Assembly: GCF_032854445.1 (NCBI RefSeq)
Contig: NC_088299.1
Coordinates: 9,605,608-9,669,607, forward strand
DNA from: Liolophura sinensis
Lineage: Eukaryota > Mollusca > Polyplacophora > Chitonida > Chitonidae
DNA: 64,000 nt
Direction of reading: 5' to 3'
Both the position numbers and the translations under genes were made by a program. Below the pieces are notes generated by a model. That model searched no databases. It saw only the letters and a program-made list of their open reading frames with translations, and was not told where the DNA came from. Positions 34,101 through 44,879 of the stretch are shown here, piece by piece; the first letter of the stretch is position 1; the number at the start of each line of letters is the position of its first letter.

Positions 34101-35607
34101 ATATTGTTCTTACGTGCTTCGTTACACTGTTAGTCAACATTCTAAGTGGAATTTTTTACGAGGCCAAGGGATACACCATGTTAGAGAAAAACGGAAACCC
34201 GATTTCGCATCACTCTTACATCGACCACATCCGGCTAAAAGGCCGATGTTATAGAAATGATGAATGTTGTAGAAATGATGCACTTCAATGGATAAAACTC
34301 ATAACATGGAAGAGCTTTCAATTTTCTCAGTAAATAAGCGCGATTTGCCTACATTAAATTGCAATATCTTGGCTATGCAACATCACAAAAATAAGACAGT
34401 TTGTTTAACTGAAACTTTATTTGGGATACTTTATCGATGCATACATACATTTATATAATGCTGTCTTTCCTTATAACGTGATCCGGGCTGTAAACATATT
34501 TCAAAAGGTAGTCTTCAATTACCAGGTTTGTGACATAGATGTGCACACTATATATTAACTGATGGAAGATGTTGTCTTAAATCAATATTACACTGCACAA
34601 GGCCACTTGTGCAGAATGCATCAAAATGCAAGAACCATATTTTCATAATTCATAAGCTACTTCTCTTTTCAACGATTTGTCTTCCTCGACGGAAGCCACT
34701 TGTTTATGTCAGTATCAAGGCATATAGGGTTATGGAAATATTGTTGTGTACTTGGATAGTTTTGCAATGCACAGTAGTAAATTGCAATGGTTCAAAAGTA
34801 ATTAATCTTGCAAGAAATTTTACAAACGGATTAGCAAAAGTTCATCACTGTGTTTAAATTCCATCACACCAATAGCTTACTTCCAAATTTTAACGGCATT
34901 CAATGGTTAAACTGATACAGTCTATCAAGGGGGGATAATTCATGAAAAGGGTATGTGTGATACTCCTCACAACGCATTTGTCGCTCTCTACCTTTCGCTT
35001 TACATCACTGCCACCAGTAGAAAATTTTGCACGGAAATCTTGGGCAACACGGAGGTCCTTGGGGTCACGGTGATGAGGCAGGAAGAGAAAACACAAACAA
35101 TCCGTCTCTGATAATACTTTGTACACCTGCATTCTCTTTATCTAGAGTAGGCCCTATGTGCAACATGATTATAACCAAGACCTGAAACAATTGTATTGAT
35201 GAATGCTGACTAAATAGTTCCGCGGGAGGACACAGCTGATGGAGCCAAGCGTAATCAAGCCTATGTGCGTCTCACGGGGTGCAAATGTCAAGCTTGTCTA
35301 TGTTGAATATCTGACATTTATTTAACACATACCGGTAATGTTATATTTAACTAATAATTTTGTACCAGACTCCTATTGTTCCATCGGATTGTCTCTTTCT
35401 TATGATTAGATCGCTGCACCAGCGTGGAAAGACGGCCAATTCCTGGCTTGGAACATCAGCGCTGATCTGTTTGGCAGGGTGGACCGTACGTTCCAAGTGG
35501 GGCCCCGCTATGGACTGCTGTGTCATAACCGCATTCAGCGTCCAAAAGGCACTAAATGCAGGGACTACGAGGTTCGCTATTACTGTCCACCAAACGAAGT
35601 CAGATAA
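25188..35607 (+). CDS. WXW2: secreted coiled-coil protein with two WxxW domains
   Basis: Six exons keep the frame: 25188-25256, 25328-25745, 31648-31712, 32491-32671, 33232-33290 and 35410-35607; predicted length 329 residues. Exon 1 encodes a signal peptide (MDCVWLYASFVVILIPAVW, about 23 residues); its donor gtaccc and the 71-base intron are the weakest part of the model. Exon 2 (residues 24-162) is charged and helical, a likely coiled coil (RKEKIEEDLRQEKRQ, LQEELSKLTQRI), ending with a CYQC pair. Exon 3 has WTGW but a shortened, altered stretch where GDYE should be. Exon 4 matches WXW1 exon 3 in length (181 bases) and sequence (NPCERGTPKKIQVR, CRDYRIRFED). Exon 5 has RWFNEDNPGGRGDNE; its acceptor is a CAG three bases after another AG (NAGNAG-type). 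Exon 6 ends DYEVRYYCPPNEVR. The coiled coil suggests oligomers; the role is unknown. It is the only copy of the three without a frameshift. Confidence 0.8.
26130..26786. repeat. Satellite array S2, 48-bp units, in WXW2 intron 2
   Basis: Units contain ggcggagctagtgtttac, cgaccgtctag and taa. In the right half the period is 48 (starts 26582, 26630, 26678), a multiple of three, so an open frame (26504-26794) reads 16-residue repeats such as NGGASVSNDRLVN. The left half has units of other lengths and stops. It is in an intron, so I treat it as noncoding. Confidence 0.8.
26795..27056 (+). mobile_element. SINE-A, full length, inserted at the end of array S2
   Basis: It has the head gtgcctttgtggtcgaaggg, gtcgctgtgagtttaag, the body and tail gtaaaacaccaattaaag. 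The eight bases atgtgtag occur at 26787-26794 and 27057-27064, a likely target-site duplication within the array unit. Confidence 0.85.
27276..27434 (-). mobile_element. SINE-B, partial
   Basis: gagtggttggggtttaacgt, ataacgacgaaggaatcctt and gacgatttaccgaaggcaag match the family. The body and head are missing where array S3 begins. Confidence 0.8.
27440..28110. repeat. Satellite array S3, 32-bp units (left part)
   Basis: About 20 units of taaaacttctctgtggtaag plus agtgatctgctg. The array is interrupted by gypsy remnant 2 and continues at 30440. It shares its core with array S1 upstream of WXW1. Confidence 0.9.
28170..30400 (+). mobile_element. Ty3/gypsy retrotransposon remnant 2, inside array S3
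   Basis: The order is gag to integrase with many stops and frame changes. At 28490-28570 is a gag zinc knuckle (CGRHGH type) with a stop. At 28640-28790 is a protease segment (MLMDSGGIYN, with D-S-G). At 28820-29050 is the end of the reverse transcriptase thumb (KVEAIANAKSPET). At 29278-29500 is RNase H (HSPGKTNIADALSR). At 29840-30055 is the integrase core (DYCSRYYDVGIV, TDNGANLASKEFE), followed by the integrase end. The palm YxDD motif is absent, and I find no LTRs. It splits a once continuous satellite. Confidence 0.88.
30440..31460. repeat. Satellite array S3, 32-bp units (right part)
   Basis: About 30 units of ctgtaaaacttctctgtgg with taagagtgatct. The array ends about 190 bases before WXW2 exon 3. 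A minus-strand open frame (30656-31063) is a by-product of the repeat. Confidence 0.9.
31800..32460. other. WXW2 intron 3, no other feature seen
   Basis: AT-rich DNA between exon 3 and exon 4. No repeat or gene was recognised. Confidence 0.4.
33026..33185. repeat. Low-complexity CAT and TTG microsatellites
   Basis: A run of catcatcatcat and cgccatc-like triplets is followed by (ttg)n at about 33163-33182. Just upstream of WXW2 exon 5, so it could affect splicing; open frames here are chance. Confidence 0.7.
33800..33924 (-). mobile_element. SINE-A, degraded fragment
   Basis: tttatttgatcggtgtttta, agaatatttctccgg and ccggaggaaacctacgaaca are recognisable. Part of the tail and the head are missing. 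From 33930 to 34960 I see nothing else in this intron. Confidence 0.6.
34966..35302. mobile_element. Mutator-like element, copy C (right end missing)
   Basis: The left terminal repeat ctcacaacgcatttgtcgct, ctctacctttcgctttacat and cactgccaccag is the inverse of copy A's right end. The interior aligns with copy A. It ends at aagcttgtctatg, about 110 bases before WXW2 exon 6. Confidence 0.6.
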
Positions 35608-35609
35608 AC

Positions 35610-36370
35610 GCTATGATGGGATTCGAGTGCTTTTGCTGTATTTATCCCCGTGAGTGGAAACATTTCTTTAGTCCTTTTACCACGGTATTTATTCACGTGA
35701 TTGAACACGTTACATAACCCTTTACAGTGACACGTGGTGTTGGCGTGTGAATGAGTGAGTGAGAGCTCTCCGGAAAAAGAAAAAAATGACAAATCATCTC
35801 GTTGTATATTGGTGGCTGTATGCATCTGCATTTTCCTTTCGTTTTTTATTTATTTTTTTGTCTTTCCTTCGGATTTTGTCATCCACTTAGTATCGACTTT
35901 TTTGTCTTCTCTTTTTTTTCCTATTCAAAATTTTCACAACACTTCCATACTTCTCATAGTGCGGGTTTTGAAGGCAGGAATTTTCGGTTAGACTTCCATA
36001 CCCCTTACAGAAATGGGTGTAGTTCGTAACTGAGCGAACCACACCAATTTCTTAGTCTTCATAAGATAATGTTTGACCCCCAGGAGCCAACTAAATACCG
36101 TACTGGTTTGACTAAGGGATAAACATTTCTACTAGAACTATTTAAATTCTTTACAATTTTTGATTTTCTTATGTGAATATGGTGCGAAAAAAATGGGTTT
36201 ACTAAAGTTGTTTGTTCTACATATTCTGTTAGTTAGTTAGTGGGTAGTGGTTAGTTGGTCTGTTGATCTGATTCGATACAGTTTACGATATGTTCGTGGT
36301 GGTAGTTTATTTATAAATGCATTACTATAGATGCACCGTTGATTTGGAGTTGAAAGAATACCCAGCTATG
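35610..36370. other. Spacer after WXW2
   Basis: T-rich DNA with no gene. The nearest AATAAA I see is far downstream (about 36537), so the WXW2 3' end is unclear. Confidence 0.35.
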
Positions 36371-36835
36371 TATGCTTGAGGTTTTACATCACACTTTTTC
36401 AGTCATATGACAAGCGGTGTATGTGGCGCATATTTGTAAAATCTGACTTGTTATAGAGTACACACAAAAAACAACTGTTTTAACATTTATCACAACGACT
36501 TGTGTTTTTGTGTTATCCCAACACAAACATGTGTTAAATAAATTTGAAGTACACATGCTTGTGTTACAAAATAAGAATACACAAAATGAGGTAATTTATG
36601 CAATACAACGATAACTTGCAAATTTTGTAACAAGAATTCTGTATAGCAGACATGACACCCCACTTGATCACATTATACTAAAATCAGTCCAGTTTACTTG
36701 CTCTGACCTCTCATTGCTGAGCGCCAAGCGAGGCAGCAAAAAGTGTCATTTTTAAAGTCTTGGTCATGACCTGAACCCGGTTTGATCCCAGTTCTCCGAA
36801 TTCGAGGCGGACGCTCTAACCGTTATCATATGTAG
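36371..36835 (-). mobile_element. SINE-C, two parts
   Basis: The tail part (36371-36425: gaggttttacatcacac, ttcagtcatatgacaa) is separated from the head part (36647-36835: cagacatgacaccccacttg, aaagtcttggtcatgacctg, gaggcggacgctctaacc). It is like SINE-B but with its own middle, shared with 45725-45900. Confidence 0.5.
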
Positions 36836-36849
36836 AGTTATTAACTTTT

Positions 36850-37553
36850 CCTTGTGACAACTGGTCGTTAAAGCAGGTGTCATCAACTTGATATTTCTAG
36901 TATTAGTGATTTCAATTGAAAGGTCATTAATATAGACAAATGACAGTACAGGACCCAAGAAAGAGACCTGGGTAACGCATTAGAGCTTTTAAAACTGCTT
37001 TGTACAATCCTTTGTTGTCGATTGTTTAAGTAATCTATAAACCAGTTCATTTATTTGATTTATTTGATTTGGTGATTTGATTTTGATTTTTTACGCCGTG
37101 ATCAAGCATATTTGAATTATACAACGGCGGCCAGCATTACGGTTGGGGGAAATCGGGCTGAGCCCGGAGGAACCCACGAGCATCCGCAAGTTGCTGCCTA
37201 CGCACGAAGCAGGCATGAGCTGGACTTGAACTCACAGCGTCGGCATTGGTGAGAGGCTCATGGGTCATTGCGCTGTGCTGGCGTGCTAACCATTTCGGCC
37301 AAGGAGGCTTCCCAAACCAGTTGAACATTCCATCCTATATTCAAAGTGACTTTAATTTTGCTTGTATGGCTTTTTGCCAAATTCGATCAAAAGCATTGGA
37401 AATGTGCAAAAAATATGAAAAACATTTCTTTCCCGTCTTCCGGGGCCTTACCGATGTAAAAATAGAGGTATACAAGATGCACGGTTGTTCACAGTGATGG
37501 TGAAAGCCGTACTGGTTTTGAAGATATTTGAAGACGCAGGAGGCTAAATACAT
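36850..37553 (-). mobile_element. LINE reverse-transcriptase remnant, split by a SINE-A
   Basis: On minus, 37553-37330 encodes ISNAFDRIWQKAIQAKLKSL, like the F-D-x-x-K-A-F-D motif of non-LTR reverse transcriptases. After the SINE, 37050-36850 continues with NWFIDYLNNRQQ and LGPVLSFVYINDL, then a frame change before a V-D-D motif. The two halves join in order if the SINE is removed. It has stops and frameshifts. Confidence 0.75.
37059..37312 (-). mobile_element. SINE-A, full length, inserted in a LINE, with target-site duplication
   Basis: Tail ttacgccgtgatcaagc, body and head aaggaggcttcc. The nine bases aaaccagtt flank it at 37039-37047 and 37314-37322. Confidence 0.88.
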
Positions 37554-37561
37554 ATACTGAT

Positions 37562-37908
37562 TGAGTGAGTGAGTGCTTGCGGTTTAACGTCGTACTTAAC
37601 AATTTTTCAGTCATATGACGACGAAGGAGTCCTTAGGGTGCATGTACGTGTAATGTGCCTCCTTGTTGCAGGACGGATTTCCACCGCTCTTTTATTTAGT
37701 GCTGCTTCTCTGAGACGACTTACCGAAGGCAAGTGAGCCGTCCCGCCCGAGCCATTATACCGATACGGGTCAACCAGCCGCTGTACTATCGCCTTAATGC
37801 TGAACGCGAAGCGAGGAAGCTACAACTTCCTCTTTTAAAGTGTTAGGCGTGAATCGACCCAGGATTGACCCTGCATCTACCGGTCCCGAAGCGGACACCA
37901 ACTGTGAT
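37562..37908 (-). mobile_element. SINE-B, full length
   Basis: gagtgagtgagtgcttgcgg at the tail, then the whole body, ending in ctaccggtcccgaagcggac of the tRNA-like head. The tail is (actc)n on minus. Confidence 0.88.
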
Positions 37909-38139
37909 GTCGGGACTGGTTATACTAATTGAAAGAAACTCATTCAATGATTTGGCTGATGCAATTAATCAAAGAAATTGATCTGCAGTTTGCGACTTTA
38001 GATGAGTTCCTCGATTTGAATATAGGGTTTGCGCTGCCACTTTTACAAGAAGAATTATATTGTTTTGTTAGTTAAAGACAAACTGAAAATAGTTATTAAG
38101 ACTGGAGACATTTCAAGCTTGGCTTCAATAAAGCATGTC

Positions 38140-38395
38140 TACTCCGAGGCCGATATGGTTATCGTGCCAGCAAAACGCAATGACCCTGGGGCCTATCACC
38201 AATGCTGTTTCTGTGAGTTCAACTCCAGCTAGTACGACGTTGAATTCCAAGGACTCACTCACCCAAGTTCAGCTCATGTAGCTTCCACGTCGGCCGGTTT
38301 CCTCCCACAATTATGCTTGTTGCCACGGTATAGGTGGAGTATTCTTGAATACGGCGTAAAACAAATAAATGTAAAAACAATCAAATAAATAAATC
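38140..38395 (+). mobile_element. SINE-A, diverged, with an insertion
   Basis: Head ctccgaggccgatatggtta, acgcaatgaccctggggcct, gtgagttcaactccagc; after about 70 foreign bases, ggtttcctcccacaattatg, attcttgaatacggcgtaaa and an aaataaat tail. Confidence 0.75.
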
Positions 38396-39266
38396 AGTAA
38401 GTCAGTTAAACAGTTTGGGGCTGATACCATCCGGTAGCTTTATTCAAGTACCCCGAGTACGCCACTGGATTCAACAACAATACCTAGTACTTCTGTCTCG
38501 GGTGCAACTTCAGGGGCTTTTCTCTTGTCAGTCGATCTGACACTCAAAATTTTCATACCCAATCTGCTGCATGACATCTCCAAATTAATCCCTTCTGTTG
38601 TTTATACAAGAGTGAAATTCTGAGAATTATTTCACTGATAAAGGTGTTATTTTCACTGTATTGAAATAACACTCTTTGTTATTTCACTGCTGACATAACT
38701 GACCTCTGACCTGGGACTGACCCTGCCGGACTACTTTTTCCCTGCAAGACTTATTTGCAGCAGACAGTGACTTTGAAGCTGTGTTTGTCTTACTTGGAAA
38801 TGGGAATAACAGATTTGATGATTACTGCAATGATCATGTCATGAAATTTATTAAGAATCGGGAGAACACACACAAACATAAATTGTCCACTTTTGTAAGT
38901 CGGTTCCTTCTTTCTGTACGCAAGAAGGATGATTCTCTTTATGAGCCTTCCAGTTTGAGGGGATTCTGACAGCAAAGGAATTTTGGTATGAGAAGGGGAT
39001 TAGAGCAGTACAATTTTGAAGTAGGCAGATAAAAGGGTGGAAACAGACAAAGACGGCAGACAATTCATCGTATACATTTCAAGAGCTCCAAACTAAAAAG
39101 ACCGGTGATAATCCAAGTGATATCAAGAAAGTATATACCACGCCTGAGAACCCAAAGAGAGATCCAGCTGCAATCCATATGTGAGGTCAACATAAATTTT
39201 TCCTACCTGACCCATAGGGCCTAATGATTTGTAGACACGTACAAAATTACTTTTGCCTATTTTAGA

Positions 39267-39410
39267 TATATTTATTTATTTTTTTGATTGGTGTTTAACG
39301 CCATGCTCGGGAATATTTCACTTATACGACGGCGGCCAGCATTATGGTGGCAGAAAACCGGGCAGAGCCCAGGGAAAACCCACGACCATCCGCAGATTGC
39401 TGGCAGACCG
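39267..39410 (-). mobile_element. SINE-A, tail half, inside the recombinase remnant
   Basis: ttttgattggtgtttaacgc, ttatacgacggcggccagca, ccatccgcagattgctggca. The head half is missing. Confidence 0.8.
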
Positions 39411-39782
39411 CCCATTTTAGACACGAATGAATGAGCCTTGGGGATATAAATATTAATTATTCCCACTTTTTACAATACACTTTAGGCCTACCTTACATGG
39501 CGAAATATTTAGCTGAGGACAGCAAATGTTTTGTAGGCGAAGCCAAGGAAAGACATACTTTATGTCATGACAGTCATTCTCACTCTATGCATTTTTTTTC
39601 ACTACAGGGAATATTCCAACAGAAGGCCTGACAACACGAGGAATCCAGGTGATGCCTTTCTTCCTGTCAGTTAACAGCCCTAACTCATTACCTGGTCAAC
39701 AATGGTTCAAGTATCAGAACATAGGAATCAAGAAGATCTGCTGTATCATGAAAAACACGAAATCTAAAACAACCATGTCGTC

Positions 39783-42024
39783 TGACAAATACCCCACAAA
39801 CCACAGTGCACGCAAGCACCTAAACACCCCACAAACCACAGTACACGCAAGCACCTAAACACCCCACAAACCACAGTACACGCAAGCACCTAAACACCCT
39901 ACAAATCACAGTGCACGTAAGCACCTGAACACCCTACAAACCACAGTGCACGCAAGCACCTAATCCAGAAACATGACATCTAAAACAACCATGTAGTCTG
40001 ACAAACACCCCACAAACCACAGTACACGCAAGCACCTAAACACCCTACAAACCACAGTGCACGCAAGCACCTAATCCAGAAACATGACATCTAAAACAAC
40101 CATGTAGTCTGACAAATACCCCACAAACCACAGTGCACGTAAGCACCTGAACACCCCACAAACCACAGTACACGCAAGCACCTAAACACCCTACAAGCCA
40201 CAGTGCACGCAAGCACCTAATCCAGAAACATGACATCTAAAACAACCATGTAGTCTGACAAACACCCCACAAACCACAGTACACGCAAGCACCTAAACAC
40301 CCTACAAATCACAGTGCACGCAAGCACCTAATCCAGAAACATGACATCTAAAACAACCATGTAGTCTGAAAAATACCCCACAAACCACAGTGCACGTAAG
40401 CACCTGAACACCCCACAAACCACAGTACACGCAAGCACCTAAACACCTCACAAACCACAGTGCACGTAAGCACCTGAACACCCTACAAACCACAGTACAC
40501 GCAAGCACCTAAACACCCTACAAACCACAGTGCACGCAAGCACCTAATCCAGAAACATGACATCTAAAACAACCATGTAGTCTGACAAACACCCCACAAA
40601 CCACAGTACACGCAAGCACCTAATCCAGAAACATGACATCTAAAACAACCATGTAGTCTGACAAACACCCCACAAACCACAGTACACGCAAGCACCTAAA
40701 CACCCTACAAACCACAGTGCACGCAAGCACCTAATCCAGAAACATGACATCTAAAACAACCATGTAGTCTGACAAATACCCCACAAACCACAGTGCACGT
40801 AAGCACCTGAACACCCCACAAACCACAGTACACGCAAGCACCTAAACACCCTACAAGCCACAGTGCACGCAAGCACCTAATCCAGAAACATGACATCTAA
40901 AACAACCATGTAGTCTGAGAAACACCCCACAAACCACAGTACACGCAAGCACCTAAACACCCTACAAATCACAGTGCACGCAAGCACCTAATCCAGAAAC
41001 ATGACATCTAAAACAACCATGTAGTCTGACAAATATCCACAAACCACAGTGCACGTAAGCACCTGAACACCCCACAAACCACAGTACACGCAAGCACCTA
41101 AATACCTCACAAACCAAAGTGCACGTAAGCACCTGAACACCCTACAAACCACAGTACACGCAAGCACCTAAACACCCTACAAACCACAGTGCACGCAAGC
41201 ACCTAATCCAGAAACATGACATCTAAAACAACCATGTAGTCTGACAAACACCCCACAAACCACAGTACACGCAAGCACCTAATCCAGAAACATGACATCT
41301 AAAACAACCATGTAGTCTGACAAACACCCCACAAACCACAGTACACGCAAGCACCTAAACACCCTACAAACCACAGTGCACGCAAGCACCTAATCCAGAA
41401 ACATGACATCTAAAACAACCATGTAGTCTGACAAATACCCCACAAACCACAGTGCACGTAAGCACCTGAACACCCCACAAACCACAGTACACGCAAGCAC
41501 CTAAACACCCTACAAACCACAGTGCACGCAAGCACCTAATCCAGAAACATGACATCTAAAACAACCATGTAGTCTGACAAACACCCCACAAACCACAGTA
41601 CACGCAAGCACCTAAACACCCTACAAATCACAGTGCACGCAAGCACCTAATCCAGAAACATGACATCTAAAACAACCATGTAGTCTGACAAATACCCCAC
41701 AAACCACAGTGCACGTAAGCACCTGAACACCCCACAAACCACAGTACACGCAAGCACCTAAACACCTCACAAACCAAAGTGCACCTAAGCACCTGAACAC
41801 CCTACAAACCACAGTACACGCAAGCACCTAAACACCCTACAAACCACAGTGCACGCAAGCACCTAATCCAGAAACATGACATCTAAAACAACCATGTAGT
41901 CTGACAAACACCCCACAAACCACAGTACACGCAAGCACCTAATCCAGAAACATGACATCTAAAACAACCATGTAGTCTGACAAACACCCCACAAACCACA
42001 GTACACGCAAGCACCTAATCCAGA
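39783..42024. repeat. Satellite array S4 made of recombinase coding sequence
   Basis: Two unit types alternate: 35 bp (caccctacaaaccacagtgc, acgcaagcacctaaa) and 76 bp (adding atccagaaac, atgacatctaaaacaacc and atgtagtctgacaaa). The long unit equals the recombinase segment from SKTTMSSDKYPTNHSARKHL to IQK with few changes. A higher-order repeat of 659-660 bp is seen (same block at 40045, 40705 and 41364). Cysteine-rich minus-strand open frames come from the repeat. Boundaries are set by the loss of the monomer. Confidence 0.93.
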
Positions 42025-42189
42025 AACTTGATAATGATAATAACATACCTCCAAGTCAAATAATTCAGATATCAGATCACAGAAACCTTAACAGTGTTAT
42101 TAAATTATAGCACACTTAACACCAGTCAGCAAGCTACCAGACTTCTACCCAACACTAATAAAACTACCTGTGTCTTCCGTACCGCCTCC

Positions 42190-43084
42190 TGACCATACTG
42201 ACGCATTAGAATTACCATCTCAACCATATGAAGCTACATGTAGTTCACATATGACAACATCAAGGCAATGGTCCACCTCCCTACAAGAAGTATCGTCGAA
42301 TATCGCCGCTTCCTGAAAACGGAAGTGACAGTAATTATTGCTAATGTAACTAAGGATTTCAATATAAAATTTGGATGATGTGTACTGTGCTGGATAATTT
42401 GTCATAGCTATTTATGAATATAAAAGAAAGAGTATATTGTAAAATTCCTTTCACATGAAGAATTTGTGTAACACTCATGTCTTGACATACTGGATTGATT
42501 ATTCAGAAACTGTGGTTGTTTATTACACGATGTTTCATCATATGTTAATTCAAAAGAAAAAGACAAATCTGAAAAATCAGTGTATATTATTGGGGAAGAA
42601 GAACGAGTTCAGTTGATGCTGGTTTAGTTCATTTATCATCGTGGCAGTCTATGGTACAGATTAATGCGCTAACCGTGGAAAGCATGCAAAAAGTATATTG
42701 GCAAGCATAACTCCATAGTGTAAGATAATACAGTGAAAAAAGTTATTCGCCTTTCCATAGAGCCATTGTACAGCGTGGACAAACATATATCGTTATATGT
42801 ATGAATGAACAGTTGACAGGAATGAAATGAAATAAAATATATGTATTGTATTAACTCTGAGTTATGCATACAAGGTACTGTATACTTACATACTTATTAT
42901 TCTTACGGGCGAACATGGCATACATGCATGTCTAACAAAGAAATGAATACTGAAAAATGAACAAAATAATCAAGAGTGGAATTGTACATGCCATTGTCTG
43001 TACATCTGGACAATTAACTCACCCTAATGGTGTCATCCACACAGTGTATAGATCCCCCCGGCTCGCACGTTTTAAACTTCCTCC
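42190..43084. other. Spacer, no gene seen
   Basis: AT-rich, with short chance open frames only. Confidence 0.4.
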
Positions 43085-43243
43085 CTGATCGTACGTAGGA
43101 AGGTCTGCAAGCAACCCGCGGATGGCCGTTTGTTTCCAACGAGCTCCGCCCGATTTCCTCCCACCATAATGCTGTCCGATGGCGCATAAGTGAAATATTC
43201 TTGAGTAAGGCATAAACAACAATCAAATAAATAAATCAGTAAA
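43085..43243 (+). mobile_element. SINE-A, 3' part, diverged
   Basis: gtaggaaggtctgcaagcaa, ttcctcccaccataatgctg, tgaaatattcttgagtaagg and an aaataaata tail. Confidence 0.75.
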
Positions 43244-43649
43244 TCGCACGTTTTAGTATAACATAACCTTGATAAATGAATTTTAGTCTTTGTTTTTCAA
43301 TTTCAGGGCAGCCTGGCTTTAGAGTTTACGAAAGTTTGTTCTAAAAAACAAAGTAGTCTATTCACTAAGACAGTATTGTAGGCTGTGCTACTGCGTTGAG
43401 TTTGTTCTAACCGCATGTTGGTGCACCTATTGTAAAACAAATTACTCTCCATGCCCATTGTCCAGCATGCTACGTATTCTTGAATGATTCTGACGTCAAC
43501 CCAGGCAATGAGTTCTTGCTGTTGAAAACAGGCTTATGGATTTTAACATAATGAATTAGAAAACGTATCCTAACTACATTTTCCTCGCAATAATATAAAC
43601 GTACAACATATCAGTGTGTAGAGCTTGTTGTGTTACGTGTCACCATCTC

Positions 43650-43720
43650 TTTGTGCCATCGTGCTATCGCTTTGTGCCATCGTGCTATCGCTTCGTGCCA
43701 TCGTGCCATCGCTTCGTGGA
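43650..43720 (+). repeat. Short tandem repeat, about 21-bp units
   Basis: Three to four copies of gtgccatcgtgctatcgctt. Nothing else is seen from 43243 to 44447. Confidence 0.7.
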
Positions 43721-44460
43721 ACCACAAACGGTAGAATGCCACGCATGCCAGCTTGAACGCCGGCATCGCTGCTTTGCAGCTATATTTGGATATATTTTCT
43801 GAATTTGCATTCTCTCAACAGAAAATAAGATAACTGTTTGTCTTAAAAGCAATGAAGACATTGAATTGTAAAGTCGGAAACGTGGTATTAGAGCTATATC
43901 CAGTACCATTTAAATTCTAGATTCCCCCGCTCTCACTGTTCGTGGGACCTTGATGACAGAAAGCGGTTCACGACGCTCTCTTTGTTACGAAAATAAATTA
44001 ACTTACAAAATTCGGTTTGTAACAATTTTTATTGTACTTTATATTACCATTCATAACCATTCATTCACTACTTTCAAATGTTCGGCCTGTCTTAAACTAT
44101 AAATTTGTCCTTTCTTACACGTAATACAAGAATAGGGTGTGTCCTGGTTGCTTATTTGTATTCGTGTGTGACTATGCGGAGTCGCTGTGTGCCATGTGGG
44201 TGTTACATGGAAAGGCGTGATTGTTCATTCGATAACAACCTTTAATAACTAGTACTTTTTAAGAACTCAGGCCTCGTACATTGCATAATATGAGTTGATA
44301 TGTCAGCTCTCACAAACAGAGACTTGTATCTAATAAAATAAAACATCGCTGCTTGCGCAAGCTTAAAGTTATCCTCCCACTACACAAAATGTTCGTGAAA
44401 ATTAAATCTTCTGATAACGTTATTAACGATTTTAAATAGCCAACGGAAAAGTTCATCTTT

Positions 44461-44723
44461 ATTTATTTATTTGATTGGTGTTTTACGCCGTACTCAATAA
44501 TATTTCACTTATACGACGGCGGCCAGCATTATGGTGGGTGGAAACCGGGCAGAGCCCGGGGGAAACCCACGACCATCCGCAGGTTGCTGGCAGACCTTCC
44601 CACTTACGGCCGGAGAGGAAGCCAGCATGAGCTGGACTTGAACTCACAGCGATCGCATTGGTGAGAGGCTTCTGGGTCATTACGCTGCGCTAGCGCGCTA
44701 ACCGACTGAGCCACGGAGGCCCC
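44461..44723 (-). mobile_element. SINE-A, full length, near consensus, with target-site duplication
   Basis: A complete copy from atttatttatttgattggtg to gagccacggaggcccc. The 13 bases aaagttcatcttt occur at 44448-44460 and 44724-44736. Little decay suggests recent insertion. Confidence 0.95.
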
Positions 44724-44879
44724 AAAGTTCATCTTTAAGAATGCTTATGGAATAACTAAATGTCACTGCAACATATTTTGATTACTGAAGGTAATCAAAC
44801 ATAATCTTTGCCTTATTGTTGTAAAATGTTCATTTCACCACCTGTAAGTAATCTCTTGAACGTTTCACGTTATTTTAGC

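Larger units (their letters stand above)
38757..42190 (+). pseudogene. Crypton/DUF3504-type tyrosine recombinase remnant
   Basis: Pieces lie in order. At 38757-38970: SDFEAVFVLLG, FVSRFLLSVRKKDDSLYEPS with SLRGF. At about 39080-39190: LQTKKTGDNPSDIKKVYTTP. At 39605-39818: MPFFLSVNSPNSLPGQQWFK, then NIGIKKICCIMKN and YPTNHSARKHL. At about 41995-42125: NHSTRKHLIQKLDNDNNIPP, then SQIIQISDHRNLNSV. These follow the pattern of DUF3504 proteins (KIAA1958, QRICH1 and ZMYM relatives), which derive from Crypton tyrosine recombinases. NHSARK carries the catalytic H-x-x-R; the later G-H box reads D-H. Stops, frame changes, a SINE-A (39267-39410) and a 2.2-kb satellite inside it show that it is dead. The N-terminal DNA-binding part was not found. 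Confidence 0.8.

Noticed and set aside
40045-41827. Several minus-strand cysteine-rich open frames of 63-68 residues
   Set aside because: They are exact echoes of satellite S4 read backwards and share its 660-bp period; the parent sequence codes on the plus strand.
39783-42024. CRISPR-like look of 35-bp repeats
   Set aside because: The sequences between repeats are not unique spacers; they are copies of the same unit, and the genome is animal.
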